Positions 23,650-36,549 are shown, counted from the first letter of the stretch. The stretch: 64,000 nucleotides of DNA from Trileptium ribeirensis (GCA_030248225.1 JASANE010012106.1:1-64000); one strand, 5' to 3'. The notes: generated from the sequence alone by a model not told the origin. Numbers and translations are program-made.

Positions 23650-25290
23650 CTTAATAAGCCGGGATGGTCCTACTAATCAAACCTAGAAAAATAGAACCGC
23701 ATATAGTTGATCTAAATAGTGGACGTATACTGCATACTGTTCCACGCCAGCGGCACACCGTCGCCTTTTAGTTATAGTATCTAGACAACGTGAGCTCCTG
23801 TACATACGACATACGTAGGTAATACATAGGTACATCTTAATCTGATACTGATGAAATTGATCTGCTACTTTAATTGAAGTGTAATAATCGTTGTGTATTT
23901 GGAAAAGGCAATGCTAGCCGACTTTACGAAAGGGCGTTACACTCTTTAGTTTTTTACATGCAACTACCGTCGCGGTTGATTTTGGCCTTACCCTATTGTC
24001 CCCTCACAACTTTATGACCGTCTGTCTGCCAATCATGACCCCGAAAAATGCCCTTGGACTACCAAATCCAGAACATCCGGTCGAATGTCGATGTTAAATT
24101 TATATACAATTTACTCGATCTCTGGCCACGAATTGATGGACTAAGAACGTGGACGACGTGGATTTAATCAGAAATTGGAGACCAAGAACGGAGTGTGAAT
24201 TTGATGGTCCAACAATATGATGGGAGGCAAAGCCGGCTGTCCGACAAACCTGTTGTCCCAAGTCGGCGGTTCAAGAAGAGGGTGGGTGGTGTATGTCAAG
24301 TTTAGGACTTATAAATGTAGGTTATAACATGGGAGGAGTGCAAGACCGATATTGACAGCAATGTACCGCGAGTGATAACTGGAGAAATCTGAAAGGAGCA
24401 TATTCAGTATATATAGTCGACAAGCAAATGGACAATTTGGGTGGCGGACATAGCTGAACATTAAACAAAACAATCTGCGCAAAGCTTTCAACCAGTACCA
24501 CATTCTGACTAATACTAACTTATTCGCAGTGCGACCACGGTATCTACATCCAGCCTGTGTGAATTGTGAATTATCACATAATACGGTCATTGCAGAACTC
24601 TGATTATTGATATGTTAGCCGTAAAGTTAACGAATATTTACAAGCTTAGATTGCGAAAATTTTGTACTACTTAACGGTGGTTTCAGTTAGCAAATATGAT
24701 AAGAAACTCAAAAAGAATCTACTGCGAATCCTGTTGTTTTTATTAAAAGAAACTTCCTAACCATGAAGCAAACAGATAAGGCACCAGTGTTGCAAAGTAA
24801 ACGAACATAATAATTTTATGTAACGCATTTGATTATCAAAAGCTCCACAAAAAGTTATTAATTAGAAAATGCGACACAAATATAACAGTACACTTGTCAT
24901 AATGAAAATGTATAAAAAATGGAGGTGTTAAAATCGCAAAGATGCACAATTAACAGTAAAATAAACTTTCATTATGGTTAAAAATCTATCAATGTTAAAA
25001 ATAATAAATTTCTAGAAACCACGCTGCGATATCCGAGATATAAATCTTGGAAGCGTGATACATATTTGAAGTGCTTCTGTATAAAGCAAGAATGCAACGT
25101 GGCCACCAGAGATAAAACCGGGTCACCGGGTCGTCGGGTAACAGAATCATTTTGGGTGATATCTGTAGCCAGGTCACGGGGTTACGGTGTGTCACTCAGT
25201 GGTGATCCGGCCTGATTCAGTGTCTGGAGACACGCTCTTCTGCATTGTAATCAGCGTTAACAGCGGTTATTGTCTTATTCTTTGTCTGAT
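23650..25290. other. No gene recognised
   Basis: Intergenic between the SET and transposase genes on the minus strand. At 25105-25165 a cluster of GGGTCA-like words (ACCGGGTCACCGGGTCG) resembles one at 25720-25800. Confidence 0.4.
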
Positions 25291-25299
25291 CAGTTCAGC

Positions 25300-25505
25300 A
25301 CAGTGGAAACAAAAGTGTTGGTAAAGCCAGCTATGTGGCGACGTTCCCTAAGTTCGAAATAATATGCCAACCAGATGGGTGGAAGGTTGACAAAAACGTT
25401 TGGGGCTTAATTTTGAGACACATCCACGCTATGCATCTAAAAGCAAGATTTAGAGCCCTGCATAACAGCCTACCATTCTTCTGTCATCATTCTTATATGT
25501 AATTA
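25300..25505 (+). pseudogene. Possible retroelement gag fragment
   Basis: One plus-strand frame of about 65 codons reads ATFPKFEIICQPDGWKV then LRHIHAMHLKARFRALH before a stop at about 25500. The order of an aromatic P-K-F start, a Trp and a helical LxxxxHxxxMHLKAxxRAL part resembles the start of gypsy-type gag genes. No zinc knuckle or polymerase follows. Speculative. Confidence 0.2.
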
Positions 25506-25509
25506 TTTC

Positions 25510-26660
25510 GAAATTGCATGTAATTCGCGTGGAAACAGTTTCCACGGCACTGTCAAGTGGCTTATTTGTGATTCGGACTGTGGCCTATGGTTAAGGCAAT
25601 AACAAAAACAATTCAATGGGTCAAAATAGTGGTTTACCAAGCAGATATTGAATTGTTTACCAAAATAGTTTCCTTTACAGATTTGCAGAAAATTATACAC
25701 TGACTCCTTTGATGGCATGTCACTGGGTCATTACTGCAACCGGGTCACTGGTCAATACCATAACGGGTTCACTGAGTCAATAATGTGACCAGATCACAAA
25801 ACGGTGCCATCTATGTCTGGTAAGGGCGCCAAGCGACAAACATAGTAGGAATATTTTTATGAAACAAATAACAACGACTACAACAGATGCAGCACAAAAC
25901 AACTATGAATTCTGGACATAGTACTTCTGAGTAGCGTAAATAACAAGCTTTTTGACTACGTTGTACTACATCAAACCTTATCATTTCAACCTAAACTGCT
26001 CATATATATAAGTATTATATGTCGCGAGCCATAAAGTAAGTGCCGCCGTGTTACAAAATAAAAATTGCTTGATTTTTGTTGCACAATGTCTATTAATCTC
26101 AGCGTGCAGCAGAAGCAATAAAAATCAAATGCTAGAATTAGAACCAGTTGCCCCTGTTGCAAAGTGAAGGTCAATTACCTTTTGTTTAAACGAGATAACA
26201 ATTGCACAACGAAGATTTTCAGGTCCTGAAACAAAAGTTTTCATTTTTCCTTCCAACCATAACAATATCAACTGAACATTATAGCAATTAGGCATAGTGT
26301 TAGCCGTAATCATACCAATAGCAATAGCAATCAATCTCAATTTCAAACAAGTTTTTTAGATGATTCCAAATTTTAGCTTTATTTTGCATCTTTGATATGA
26401 CTGTTCCCAAAAAGCCTAAAAACACAAAACCTTAACACAATAATTTTGAGATGCTGATCACGAAAACGAAGTTATTTTGCCCGCATGCTAACTAGAATTC
26501 TAGTTATGACCAGCCTCGTTACCCTGCACTGCTTGTACCTACCGTTAACAACAACATTAATAAACTGAATTGCTTACTGTGCGGCATAGTGGTATGTTGT
26601 TTACTTCTGACGCAATATGACGCTTGTTTTATTTAATCTTGGTGGTTTAAGAAAATGAAG
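25510..26660. other. No gene recognised; exact palindrome at 25528-25546
   Basis: CGTGGAAAC A GTTTCCACG is a perfect 19-base palindrome. GGGTCA-like words cluster at 25720-25800. The rest is AT-rich. Confidence 0.5.
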
Positions 26661-26664
26661 TAGT

Positions 26665-27105
26665 TTTTCTATTAAACAGTTTTTGTTGCCATAAACACTT
26701 TTATTGTAAATTATCGTTATTGTTCGTCATATTTCACCCTACACCCAGGAACATCGAAACTCGAGAATGTATGCTTATTTTGCTATATGTATCACTTTTC
26801 ACGCGGCTTACAGCCGGCGCACGAGCCTACAAGTCACCCGCAGCGGCGCCCTGCTATACAACCCTTCCGAAAATCGCAAAAGCAAAAACTCTGTGTGACC
26901 ATCTGCCCACCCCCATATGCTGCGCCTCTGCGAGAAGTTATATCATTTTACAGAATGAAAAATTTCTTATTTGAAGGAATGGGAGCCAGTGCGTGCGGGT
27001 ACTTTGTGTTTTTGATTTTGCGATTTCCAAGAGTGTTAGATTGCAGCTGTGCCGTTGCCGACGGGTTGTACGCCCGTGCGGCAACAAAAAACTGTTTATT
27101 AGGAA
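26665..27105. mobile_element. Fold-back element with eroded inverted arms
   Basis: TTAAACAGTTTTTGTTGCC at 26671-26689 is matched in reverse complement near 27080-27105. The inner segments are inverted with respect to each other at 26812-26900 and 26990-27085: GCCGGCGCACGAGCCTACAA against GCCGCACGGGCGTACAA in complement, and AAATCGCAAAAGCAAAAAC against AAATCGCAAAATCAAAAAC. The block is GC-richer than its flanks and carries no gene. Confidence 0.5.
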
Positions 27106-27266
27106 ACAACTTAATTTTTTAAAATTACCAAGATGGAATAGAACAAGCGGCATATTGCGTCAGAAGCAAACAACGTACCACTATGCCCCACAAAATTTTG
27201 TAATGCACAAACTTTTGCAAGAAAACTGTAATATACGAAAAATGGAAATCTTTACTCCTGTATAGA

Positions 27267-27826
27267 TTATTTTCCTAACCATGGAAATGCACGAACTATT
27301 TCTTTCCGATTATCGTCGTAATTATAATATAGCTCCATTCCGGCCGAAATATTTGCAAGCGCTTTAAAGAAAATGTACGGTACATTCAGAACAGTATCGA
27401 CGTAGCCATATATATTCAAATTCGTTTTTGAATGGTTAATGTAGCGTCCGATACGACGGCTATTAATAGCGTCGATGCAATATTTATGTCCATCCCAGGT
27501 GAAGAAGAATAAAAAGCACATTCCGTTGCTGCAATTCTTAGCACGCTTATTTTCTCGGCGAACTCCCTCAGCTCTAGTGATTAATTCACCTAAATATGCG
27601 GCCACTACTTCGCCTTTCTTGATATCACGGACGGTAAAAACGCCACGTCCCTTTGCACCAGCGCTGTCGATGTACAGATAATCCGGATCGCGATCTGGAT
27701 TTATGAGAGTTTGGTATAGTCTGCTAAGTGAGAACTGTGGTTGTCGCCTTCGCTTAGATACACGACTGATTTCACGTACCTGGTTGTCCATGGCTTCCAT
27801 AACATTGTAGTCGAATGAATCGAGTT
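27267..27826 (-). CDS. Terminal exon encoding a KMT5A/SET8-like SET methyltransferase domain
   Basis: The exon begins after acceptor TTATTGTTGCAG (AG at 27828-27827) and ends at TAA 27269-27267. Counting from the ATG at 27800, residues 44-177 form a complete SET domain: AKGRGVF (49-55, cofactor-binding start), KKGEVVAAYLGELI (61-74), GHKYCIDA (104-111), RIGRYINHS (116-124, the NHS knot) and MELYYNYDD (155-163), ending PWLGK. The order, the short post-SET end without a Cys cluster and the final PWL match KMT5A (H4K20 monomethylase), where SET lies at the C-terminus. The first Tyr of YNY aligns with the residue held to limit KMT5A to monomethylation. A basic KRRR run (16-19) precedes it. Entry is phase 1, compatible with exon 35065-36549. 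Substrate is inferred only. Confidence 0.85.
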
Positions 27827-27829
27827 CTG

Positions 27830-29390
27830 CAACAATAATATATTAAGCATGAATATCCAGTATCGCTCGTATTAAATTAAGCACACGGTATCATACTAAA
27901 AAGGCACATAAAAGCTACGATACGTTTAAACGCGTCGTTTTCAGCAATGTCTAAATCGGTTAAATAGATTTATATTACGGCTATCTCAACTAGAACATAA
28001 AACAGCTTTACCAGTTGGCTCAAATCATTGCATAAACGTTTGCTTTAGGCAATGCGATGCGTTAGCTCTATTGCATTATGTACTAAATGCACTACAGCAA
28101 CTTCTCAACCACGTACGAAAGTGTAAAGCAGTTACCGCAAGCCTACAGCATAAATTTCGCAGCTACATTTGCAGAAGTTGGACTCAATTCTTGTCGTATG
28201 TTCATACACCCTTGAAATTTAAAACTGTTTCTATACTTAAAAGTCATACATTCTTACGCATCGAGGGGTGGACGGGCGGGGTTTAGAAGCCTTCGAAGGA
28301 AGAGGGAGGTCGTCCAGGCGTGCTGATAAAAGTGGACGGCCTCCTTTGTCAACGACCAATTTTTGGGCCGATTTTGCCACTATTTTGCAAATTTTCACCC
28401 TATTTTGCCACATGTTGCCGAAATTTCCCGTGCGCCAAAGGCAAAACCAAAGCCTCGATAGGGAGTCCGGCTCCTTTGGGAGAATGGGGTACACCAGAGC
28501 ATCTGGAGAGGGAGGCCCGAAGCCTCAGGAGGTAGCTCCTGAACTATTGATCGTTGGGCATGTATGCTCAACGATCAATACTTAAATGATGTTCCTGAAG
28601 AAAAATTGGAGGATCATGCGACTGTGTTTTCTAAAACGAGGAGAAAAATGAGCGTGTAGCCAGAGATGTTTGAATGTAAAATATTCGAGCATGCGCCTGC
28701 GCGTTTCTCTGCGCCACGAGATTCAAACTCGCAGGTTTAGTCCTTTCGTGCCCATCAAGTCCTAAAGTACTTCGCACATATTGTCAATGGTTGCGTTAAT
28801 TAAGTTGATCGCATATGTTTGAACGAGCGATATATATATACTCGTATATACTCGATATATATATACAGGTATATACTCGTTATAAACAAGCTGTCAGAAA
28901 ACAAGCTGTCCGGGCATTGACGTACCCAGAGACAACGTTTAGAATTGGAAGGGGCTTGGAAATAGCTAGAGACTGTTAATTACTAATGACCGTTGATCGT
29001 AACTGAATGTAATAGTTTCTACTACATAGTTCATCGGATTGAGGGTGCCTAAGCCCTATAAAGCCTCTCCGAGTATACCCATGATTGTAGGTCAGCGTAG
29101 GAATGGCAGATATTTTATGCTATTTGTTATCTGTCAGCCGTTTCAACACTGGGTACAAATTTTGCTATTTTGAAGTAAATTTCTTTTGAAGTTTACGTGG
29201 CGAAAATGTCTTGTATGAGCTCATATTGAAACTAAGAGAAAGTAAACGTAGAGATCTCTAAAATCTCAAAATTAGGTTATTGATGAACAAACTATTAATA
29301 CTTTTCACTGCAGAGATAAAATTTTAGGATCAGGCAACCAAGGCAACACGGGACGAGGCGGTCCCAACAGCGGCGCCAGTAGCGAGAGCC
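27830..29390. other. Intron sequence with repeats, no gene recognised
   Basis: Contains a GC-richer block at 28258-28510 with AATTTT-like words (possible relative of 12070-12310), a 36-bp near-perfect palindrome at 28545-28580 (TATTGATCGTTG at one end), and TATA-rich sequence at 28830-28880. Confidence 0.4.
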
Positions 29391-29391
29391 A

Positions 29392-29769
29392 CGTTTTATA
29401 ACTAAACGCAAGAGTTGAAAATGGTGTTTTACTTCGCTTTCAAAACATTTCTACACGCTCTTCACTGTTTCGCCTCTTTTATAATTGAGACATAGCGACT
29501 AGAATCGATAGAATTTCTAAAAAAAGGTTCTACGCAGCAATGGTGCATCCACAGTTTCACGTTGGGGAGACCCCGAAATGCGTTTTACAACTAAACACAA
29601 GAGTTGGAAATAGTGTTTTACTTCGCTTTCAAAACATTTCTACACTCTCTTCACTGTTTGCGCCTCTTTTATAATTGAGACAAAGCGACTAGAATCGATA
29701 GAATTTCTAAAAAAGGTTCTACGCAGCAGTGGTGAATCCACAGTTTCACTTTGGGAAAACCCTGAAATG
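29392..29769. repeat. Tandem duplication, 2 x 189 bp
   Basis: The block starting CGTTTTATAACTAAACGCAA at 29392 recurs at 29581 as CGTTTTACAACTAAACACAA and stays aligned to about 29769 with few differences (CGACTAGAATCGATAGAATT in both). Confidence 0.9.
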
Positions 29770-32610
29770 TGCCAATCCCCCCCTCAAACCCGAGAAGCCG
29801 CACTCTCCGCTCTCCCCTCCATCGCCTCTGAGGCACTGCAACACCACACTCTTGAGGCGCGCACAACCTGACGAGGCGCTCCAAAGGAAAAATTTTAGCA
29901 ATACTAGAAAAATTTTAGGGCGAAATCACTGACTATTATAGGCAACATTGCGGTGCCTGCAGAAATCTTTTCGTTACTCCCTTGGCGTTCTCCCGCATAA
30001 AAATTCTACATTTTCGTCGACTGACCGTGCTCAATTGTGCATGTTGTAGTGAGGGATGCGACATACGGAATATCATGGATCCAATATTGCTGCGTACTAT
30101 TCAGCAGATCCGGTATTACTGTACTAGATTAGATTTCCTGTTGTCCGCTTGGGCAACACAAAAACCCTTAAATCGTTCACATTTACCATTGAAGTCTTTG
30201 ATAAAATCTTTTAACACCAAAATAAGAGTATCTTGGATCAAAACAGTTAACGAAGAGCTACTTTATTAGAAAAGACTCCGATTTCTAAGCTTAGTATATT
30301 ATATACACAACATTTTGCAAAAGTTGTTTTCAAACTATAAAACTTTACATAAAATTTCGTTTTCAGAAATGATACATTTTCTTTAAAACATTTATAATAT
30401 AGGTTGTATAAATATCAAATTTACCACGATTAGCGTCAAAGGATACACATAAAAACTATCTTATGAAAAAATTATTAAACAGATAAAGACAAAAGTAGAA
30501 GTTATATTCTGTAAAATAGATCCGGAGTCCTTGGCAAAAAATTAATACATGCGAATAATTATTTTCGTCAAAATCCAAGAAAAACATTTTCCTCTTGCTT
30601 TTGTGTCTCGCGTATTTAACTTTAGGTCCCTGAATTTATGATTATCCTTTTTCTGTAAAATGTTTATTGTATTTGAAAAAGCAATTTTCCTAACTTGAAA
30701 AACAACACATGTCAAGATAATATGTAGTTCAACAAACTTTATTACAATCTAGAGAAGTATACTGTAAATAAAAGGTTACTAATTTCGGACCTCAATGCCA
30801 CAGTCAACAGGTACTCGCACCAGCGTGCAGGGTACCATTCCAAAAACTGCCAGCGAATCTATCACCGGATGTGAAATACAACGTTAACTTCATAATACAG
30901 CACATAGGTTACAAAAATTATTTTTGAGTTTTCTTACATCAATATAATCTCAAATTTACAACGTTTTTATGGTTTTCAATTTGCTTGTGAATTCAATACA
31001 AAACATCTATTCTGCTGTTTAAATTCGGGGTTTGACAGAAAAATTATGGAAAGTTTTTCTTCCAAACGAACTTTTTCTTCTTTTTAGATTTTTAATTTGA
31101 ATTTTATAGCATTGGCGGTCGCGTTCTAAAATTTAGGTTCAAATTTTACAAAAGTGCTTAGTTAACAGTCTAGATTATTACTCTTTTCAATCTCACGTAA
31201 ACGAAAATACCAAGTTAATATTCTGTAAATATAGCAACATATTAGTTTTTAAGCAGAATATCAGCACATACCAGCAAAATATTCCGGTAAAGATATATAT
31301 ACTTTAATTTACATGCAAAGTAACTAATTACTCAGTGAAAAGAAGCATAAACGTAGCCCCTATTCTGTTGCACCCCTTACTCTGAAATACATCCGTTCCG
31401 AGGTTATTGTCATCTTAAATAAGTTAAACGATTATAGCTTTCACAGCTTTCCTTTACTTGTTTCGGAAATCTGCACCTGAACTCAAACATAGCTCGATTC
31501 ACTGTTTGGAGGTTCAAAACTGAGCTCTCTCAATCCGCTTCAAAGTCACAATAAATTAAACAATGCGTCTGTAATATGACGGTTTTCTTCAAAGCGTTTT
31601 TCGTAAACCTTGCACTGTTGAGTTCTTCTTCAAGTAACCAAAACCTCTGTAATATTCCAAATTTAGCAATCAACTTTAGCCATCAGAATTTTAAAGGCAA
31701 TAACGACATCTGTAAACATATTCAAGTGTTAGTACGCGACTCCGCAGCATCAATAGGACTTCATGCTGCATAAATTCATCCCAAAATTGAAGTAAATTAC
31801 ACTTGCCAATAAATGAGCTTGACGAGTCTTTCGTTTTATCTGCAGTTCCACATGTTGTTGACAGCTGTTCATCCTCTAAAAATTATTATTTATACAGGAT
31901 GCAATAAATAACCCTTTTAAACATAAAACCTTAGTTTATCAATACCGGGAAGTTTTACAACGCAACATTTTTTAGTAATAATTTTAATCAATCTATCGTC
32001 GCCATGAGGAGCCGAACACTGTACGTAATTGATTTAGGGTCCAATTCCGAATCAGCGAACACCAGCGGACACTCGCTATATAAGCATATATTTGATAAAA
32101 AAGGAAATAGCAATCACACACGCTAGCTTACGACGCACAGCTAACTGATTTCGCGCAACACTTCTCATTGTATATTCCATAGGGTTCAATCCGTCATTTG
32201 CGTCTGGCATAAATGCATATGAATGGTTGACCTTGCGATTCCGAAATAACGAGAGGCGGAAGGGTCATATTATCCCATCTGGCCAACTGCTGCACCTACC
32301 GGCAGCCGGCTTCGAAAAATCGTGATTTCTTCAGTGATCACAATCCGCCTCGTCATTTTTTGGTCGACCACGAAAAATGCGGCATTGGCAACGAAAGTTC
32401 GATAATAAACAACAAATTTGGGTTAAACATAATCAATCATGTAGTGCTGATGGTGCAGTGACTGATTACGACTGGATTTTAAACTGCTTTCGCAACCTAT
32501 GAGTTTTTGAATAAATAACAGTTTTCACCTGCGACTATCATTTGGGCCGCCTGCCTTCCCATCATGTCTCGGTGGCATAACTGGGTCCGAGTTCGCGATC
32601 GCCATTTGGT
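29770..32610. other. Intron sequence, no gene recognised
   Basis: A short C-rich block at 29770-29880, then AT-rich sequence to 32 kb with no coding-like frame or repeat. Confidence 0.45.
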
Positions 32611-32611
32611 A

Positions 32612-34488
32612 GGTTCGCCGTAACCTCGTAACGTTTTGGTTTTAGCTTTTGGGGCTTCAGAATATGTTAAAAAACAACTACATGTAGGGCAAGTGAAAAG
32701 TATATACGACATGAACAATGATACTTAGAAATCTAAAGTTTTCTTGAAAGTAATTTATAAGTTTGGAAAGGTTTATCTGAAAAAAGGCATAAAGGCCCCG
32801 TTAGTTTTATTTATGATAGATATGAAACGTTACACGTAATGGGAGCTGTTGAATTATCTTGTTTGTATGTAAAACTAAATCTGGAAATGCATTGCAGATT
32901 GAAACAATTTTTTAAGTATGATATACCTATCATTACATATTTTGATAGTGTTTTAGAGAGCCTTTCAGTGAAATCGTTCTATTGCGCTGCAGTCACTCTC
33001 GATAACACTTATGTTACGGTTAAATGTTCTCTCATGTTCGTTGCTAATCATAGAGGTAGAACATTGGATGTTGACATGAGACTCCTTAAGATATGGCGTA
33101 AAAGTTTTTTGTACTGCTAATCACAACTGACTTCACTATTCGCTAAAAATTTTGCCAATTAAACAAGAATTGACCGAGGAGTTTCGCAATCTGTAAATTT
33201 TCAAATTTCAATGTTTTTTAAGAAAAATGCTAAATATAGGTTTGCCGCAACCAGGTAACGTTTTGGTTTTGGCTTTTGGGGCTTCAGAATATGTTAAAAA
33301 CAACTACATGTATGGAAAGTGAAAAGTATATACGACATGAACAATGATACTTAGAAATCTAAAGTTTTCTTGAAAGTAATTTATAAGTTTCGAATATCTG
33401 AAAAAGGCATAAAGGCCCCGTTAGTTTTATTTATGATAGATATGAAACGTTACACGTAATGGGAGCTGTTGAATTATCTTGTTTCTATGTAAAACTAAAT
33501 CTGGAAATGTATTGCAGATTGAAAACAATTTTTTAAGTATGATATACCTATCATTACATATTTTGATAGTGTTTTAGAGAGTCTTTCAGTGAAATCGTTC
33601 TATTGCGCTCCAGTCACTCTCGATAACACTTATGTTACGGTAAATGTTCTCTCATGTTCGTTGCTAATCATAGAGGTAGAACATTGGATGTTGACATGAG
33701 AGTCTTTAAGATATGGCGTAAAAGTTTTTTTGTACTGCTAATAACAACTGACTTCACTATTCGCTAAAAATTTTGTCAATTAAACAAGAATTGACCGAGG
33801 AGTTTCGCAATCTGTAAATTTTCAAATTTCAATGTTTTTTAAGAAAAATGCTAAATATAGGTTTGCCGCAACCTGGTAACGTTTTGGTTTTGCCTTTGGG
33901 GCTTCAGAATATGTTAAAAACAACTACATGTAGGGCAAGTGAAAAGTATATACGACATGAACAATGATACTTAGAAATCTAAAGTTTTCTTGAAAGTAAT
34001 TTATAAGTTTCGAGAGGTTTATCTGAAAAAAGGCATAAAGGCCCCTTTAGTTTTATTTATGATAGATATGAAACGTTACACGTAATGGGAGCTGTTGAAT
34101 TATCTTGTTTCTATGTATAACTAAATCTGGAAATGTATTGCAGAATGAAAACAATTTTTTTAAGTATGATATACCTATCATTACATATTTTGATAGTGTT
34201 TTAGAGAGCCTTTCAGTGAAACCGTTCTATTTCGCTCCAGTCGCTCTCGATAATACTTATGTTACGGTTAAATGTTCTCTCATGTTCGTTGCTAATCATA
34301 GAGGTAGAGCATTGGATGTTGGCATGAGAGTCCTTAAGATATGGCGTAAAAGTTTTTTTTGTATTGCTAATCACAACTGACTTCACTATTCGCTAAAAAT
34401 TTTGCCAATTAAACAAGAATTGACCGAGGAGTTTCGCAATCTGTAAGTTTTCAAATTTCAATGTTTTTTAAGAAAAATGCTAAATATT
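32612..34488. repeat. Three-copy tandem repeat, period 621-627 bp
   Basis: The marker ACGTTTTGGTTTT occurs at 32631, 33258 and 33879, and the copies match almost base for base, ending AAGAAAAATGCTAAATAT. Each copy contains a frame of about 92 codons on the plus strand (32839-33120 and 34105-34380 open, the middle one broken by a deletion). Differences in it are not of the synonymous type expected of a gene, so I do not call it coding. The array lies in the longest intron of the protease-SET gene. Confidence 0.9.
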
Positions 34489-34489
34489 G

Positions 34490-34990
34490 GTCTTTTATAA
34501 ATGATACACAGTTAATAATATTGGTCTTAGAAATGCTACACAAAACTCTCAGACAAAGTCTCTAAAAATATTAAACGGATTTCTGCTTTTTAAAGAGTTT
34601 TTACCTAATTTAATCGAATTTTTAACGTCCAATAGGTATTTTAGCCGAAAATTTTAACAAAATGTATATTAGCTGGGGTATTATAACCGGGCGATGAAGA
34701 AATTTCGCCGTAGGATACGAATCAATGAGTATATATCAAAAATGTCAGTGGCCGTCAACACCCCCATTTTGAGAAACCAGTGACAGAGTGCAATATTGTG
34801 TATAAAATACATACCATTGCGATAGTCACCATCACGGAAAAAACGCGTCCGCGCCCAATTCCCCTCTCCCCTTACGGTAAAAACACGCGTGGTCGTCTCT
34901 ATTACAGTAGTAAAAATATTAGAACTGCACTCAACCTTTTGTTTGGAATGTTTATGCAAACTAAAAAATAATGGCCTAACTCAATCCAAT
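34490..34990. other. Intron sequence, no gene recognised
   Basis: AT-rich sequence between the tandem array and the preceding exon. A minus-strand frame at 34681-34959 has no splice sites that fit. Confidence 0.4.
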
Positions 34991-35029
34991 TGATCAGCAC
35001 AGAAGACCCTTTAAATTTGGTTCTCTTAC

Positions 35030-36549
35030 AGTAAGATTACAATAGATTGTAAACATAGGCACACCTTGTTGCGTTACACCTTGGGAAACAACATTGTCTG
35101 TTGGTGCTGCAGCACGTGGACAATCAGAGTCGTCACTATCTCGTATTCGAATTTCGGCGGAATCCACCGTTGACTTCGTATGACAGTTTCCATCTACGCC
35201 ACAGTCATACCGATCAAGAAATCCACTGTCTACCTTGTTGGTCAAATCTTCGTTGTGGCATTCTTCTTCATCGCTTTCGTCAATTACCAGCGAATTGTCA
35301 CGGTTGTCCACCTTCAAATCTTCACGCGCAATTTCGCCCCCATTTTTATTGCTGTGGTTAATGTTGTCTACGCTCATGTATGATACTCGGCGGCAAATTT
35401 CTTCCTCAGGTGAAGGATTGTTGCCATCAACCTGGTTATCCCACCTCAAATTATCGCGCGCCTCAAGTGCATGATGAGCAGTCTTGGCTGTAGCAGCTGT
35501 AGTGGAATTGTTAATATTAACAACAGCAGAGCACTTTGTAGACATAATAGGGCTTGTTGTGGACATTTGTGTTATGATTTCATTCGTCCCTGAAAGACTG
35601 CCACAACCGAATTTAACCATCGTAGCATCATCGGATCTATGAATATCGACAGGCAGCGCATAATGTGCTGTGCGGCGGCTGTGGTCGTCTGCAACAGGCT
35701 TGGTGAAGTTGTGTTGTTGCGGAAACAAACTGTCTGATGCAGTGCTACAGCTGAGAACGTTGTTACCACCGATTTGGCTACATTCAACAGGTTTAGCAAC
35801 CGTATCAACAATGATCGGACTACATACGACTGGCGGATGCACGTTCATAAAATACATGTTACCGTCAATTATAAGTAAACTACCACTACACAAACCGCCG
35901 ATACCTGTTGGGTTCTGGAATATTTGAATGGCCGAAATTAAACCGCTTGCGTTAGCGATAATGACTTCACTGTCTTTTGCACCCTGGCGAACATCTCGTT
36001 GACCGTTTTCACAATAATTAGTTACCGGACTGTTGATTATATAACTAACATATTTGTTGCCGCCGCATTTCAACTCATTTTCTGATAGTGACCCAACATA
36101 GTGATCTGTAATTTGACCCAGTTGGTCATCAACGACTCTAACACAACGCGTATCGGTTACTGGCGATTTTTCTCTTCGTAATTTCATTTCTTCAGGCGGT
36201 CGCTGAAGCTGAGTTGCCAGATGAGTGTCAAATTCGCTTTCACCAACATTTTGTATTGTTTTGGCAGCTTCGCAATACTGAATTATTCTATCAACACCAC
36301 AAGCACTTTCAGCGCTAGGTAGCACATAATCAGCCGATTTGTTGACTGACTCAGCTAAAGGCACCGATTGGATGTCAAAGTTTGCCACGGAGACGCTGCT
36401 TTCGGGGCTGGGCAACATATAATCAACCGACTTATTGATCGACCTGAAAAGAGGCTTCGACAAGTTTTCCACAGAATTGTGGCGTTTGACTCCTTCAACG
36501 ATGAATGGTTTCTGGATACCAACTTCAGTAACAGCCGCGCAAGCTTCAA
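35030..36549 (-). CDS. Internal exon of the protease-SET gene, Ser/Asn/Asp-rich linker
   Basis: The exon starts after a strong acceptor (TTATATTACAG, then 36549), phase-1 entry. Three donors are possible: GTAAGA at 35029 (best sequence, phase 0), or GTGTGC after CAAG at 35065 and GTGTAA after CAAG at 35080, both phase 1. Only the last two fit directly to the SET exon at 27826; the first needs another exon. About 495-507 residues, rich in Ser, Asn, Asp and Val, with no domain I recognise and probably largely disordered. A short duplication is visible near the start (SINKSVDYMLPSPES, then SVNKSADYVLPSAES). An acidic segment (DESDEEECHNED) lies toward the end. Confidence 0.65.

Noticed and set aside
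25105..25800. GGGTCA-like words as a nuclear receptor response cluster
   Set aside because: Spacing is irregular and the words fit an eroded tandem repeat better.
32839..34380. Ninety-codon frames in the three-copy array as a small gene family
   Set aside because: One of three copies is broken, there is no signal of selection, and no motif is visible.
34681..34959. Minus-strand 92-codon frame as the missing exon before the SET exon
   Set aside because: No acceptor and donor pair gives the needed phase 0 to 1 step.
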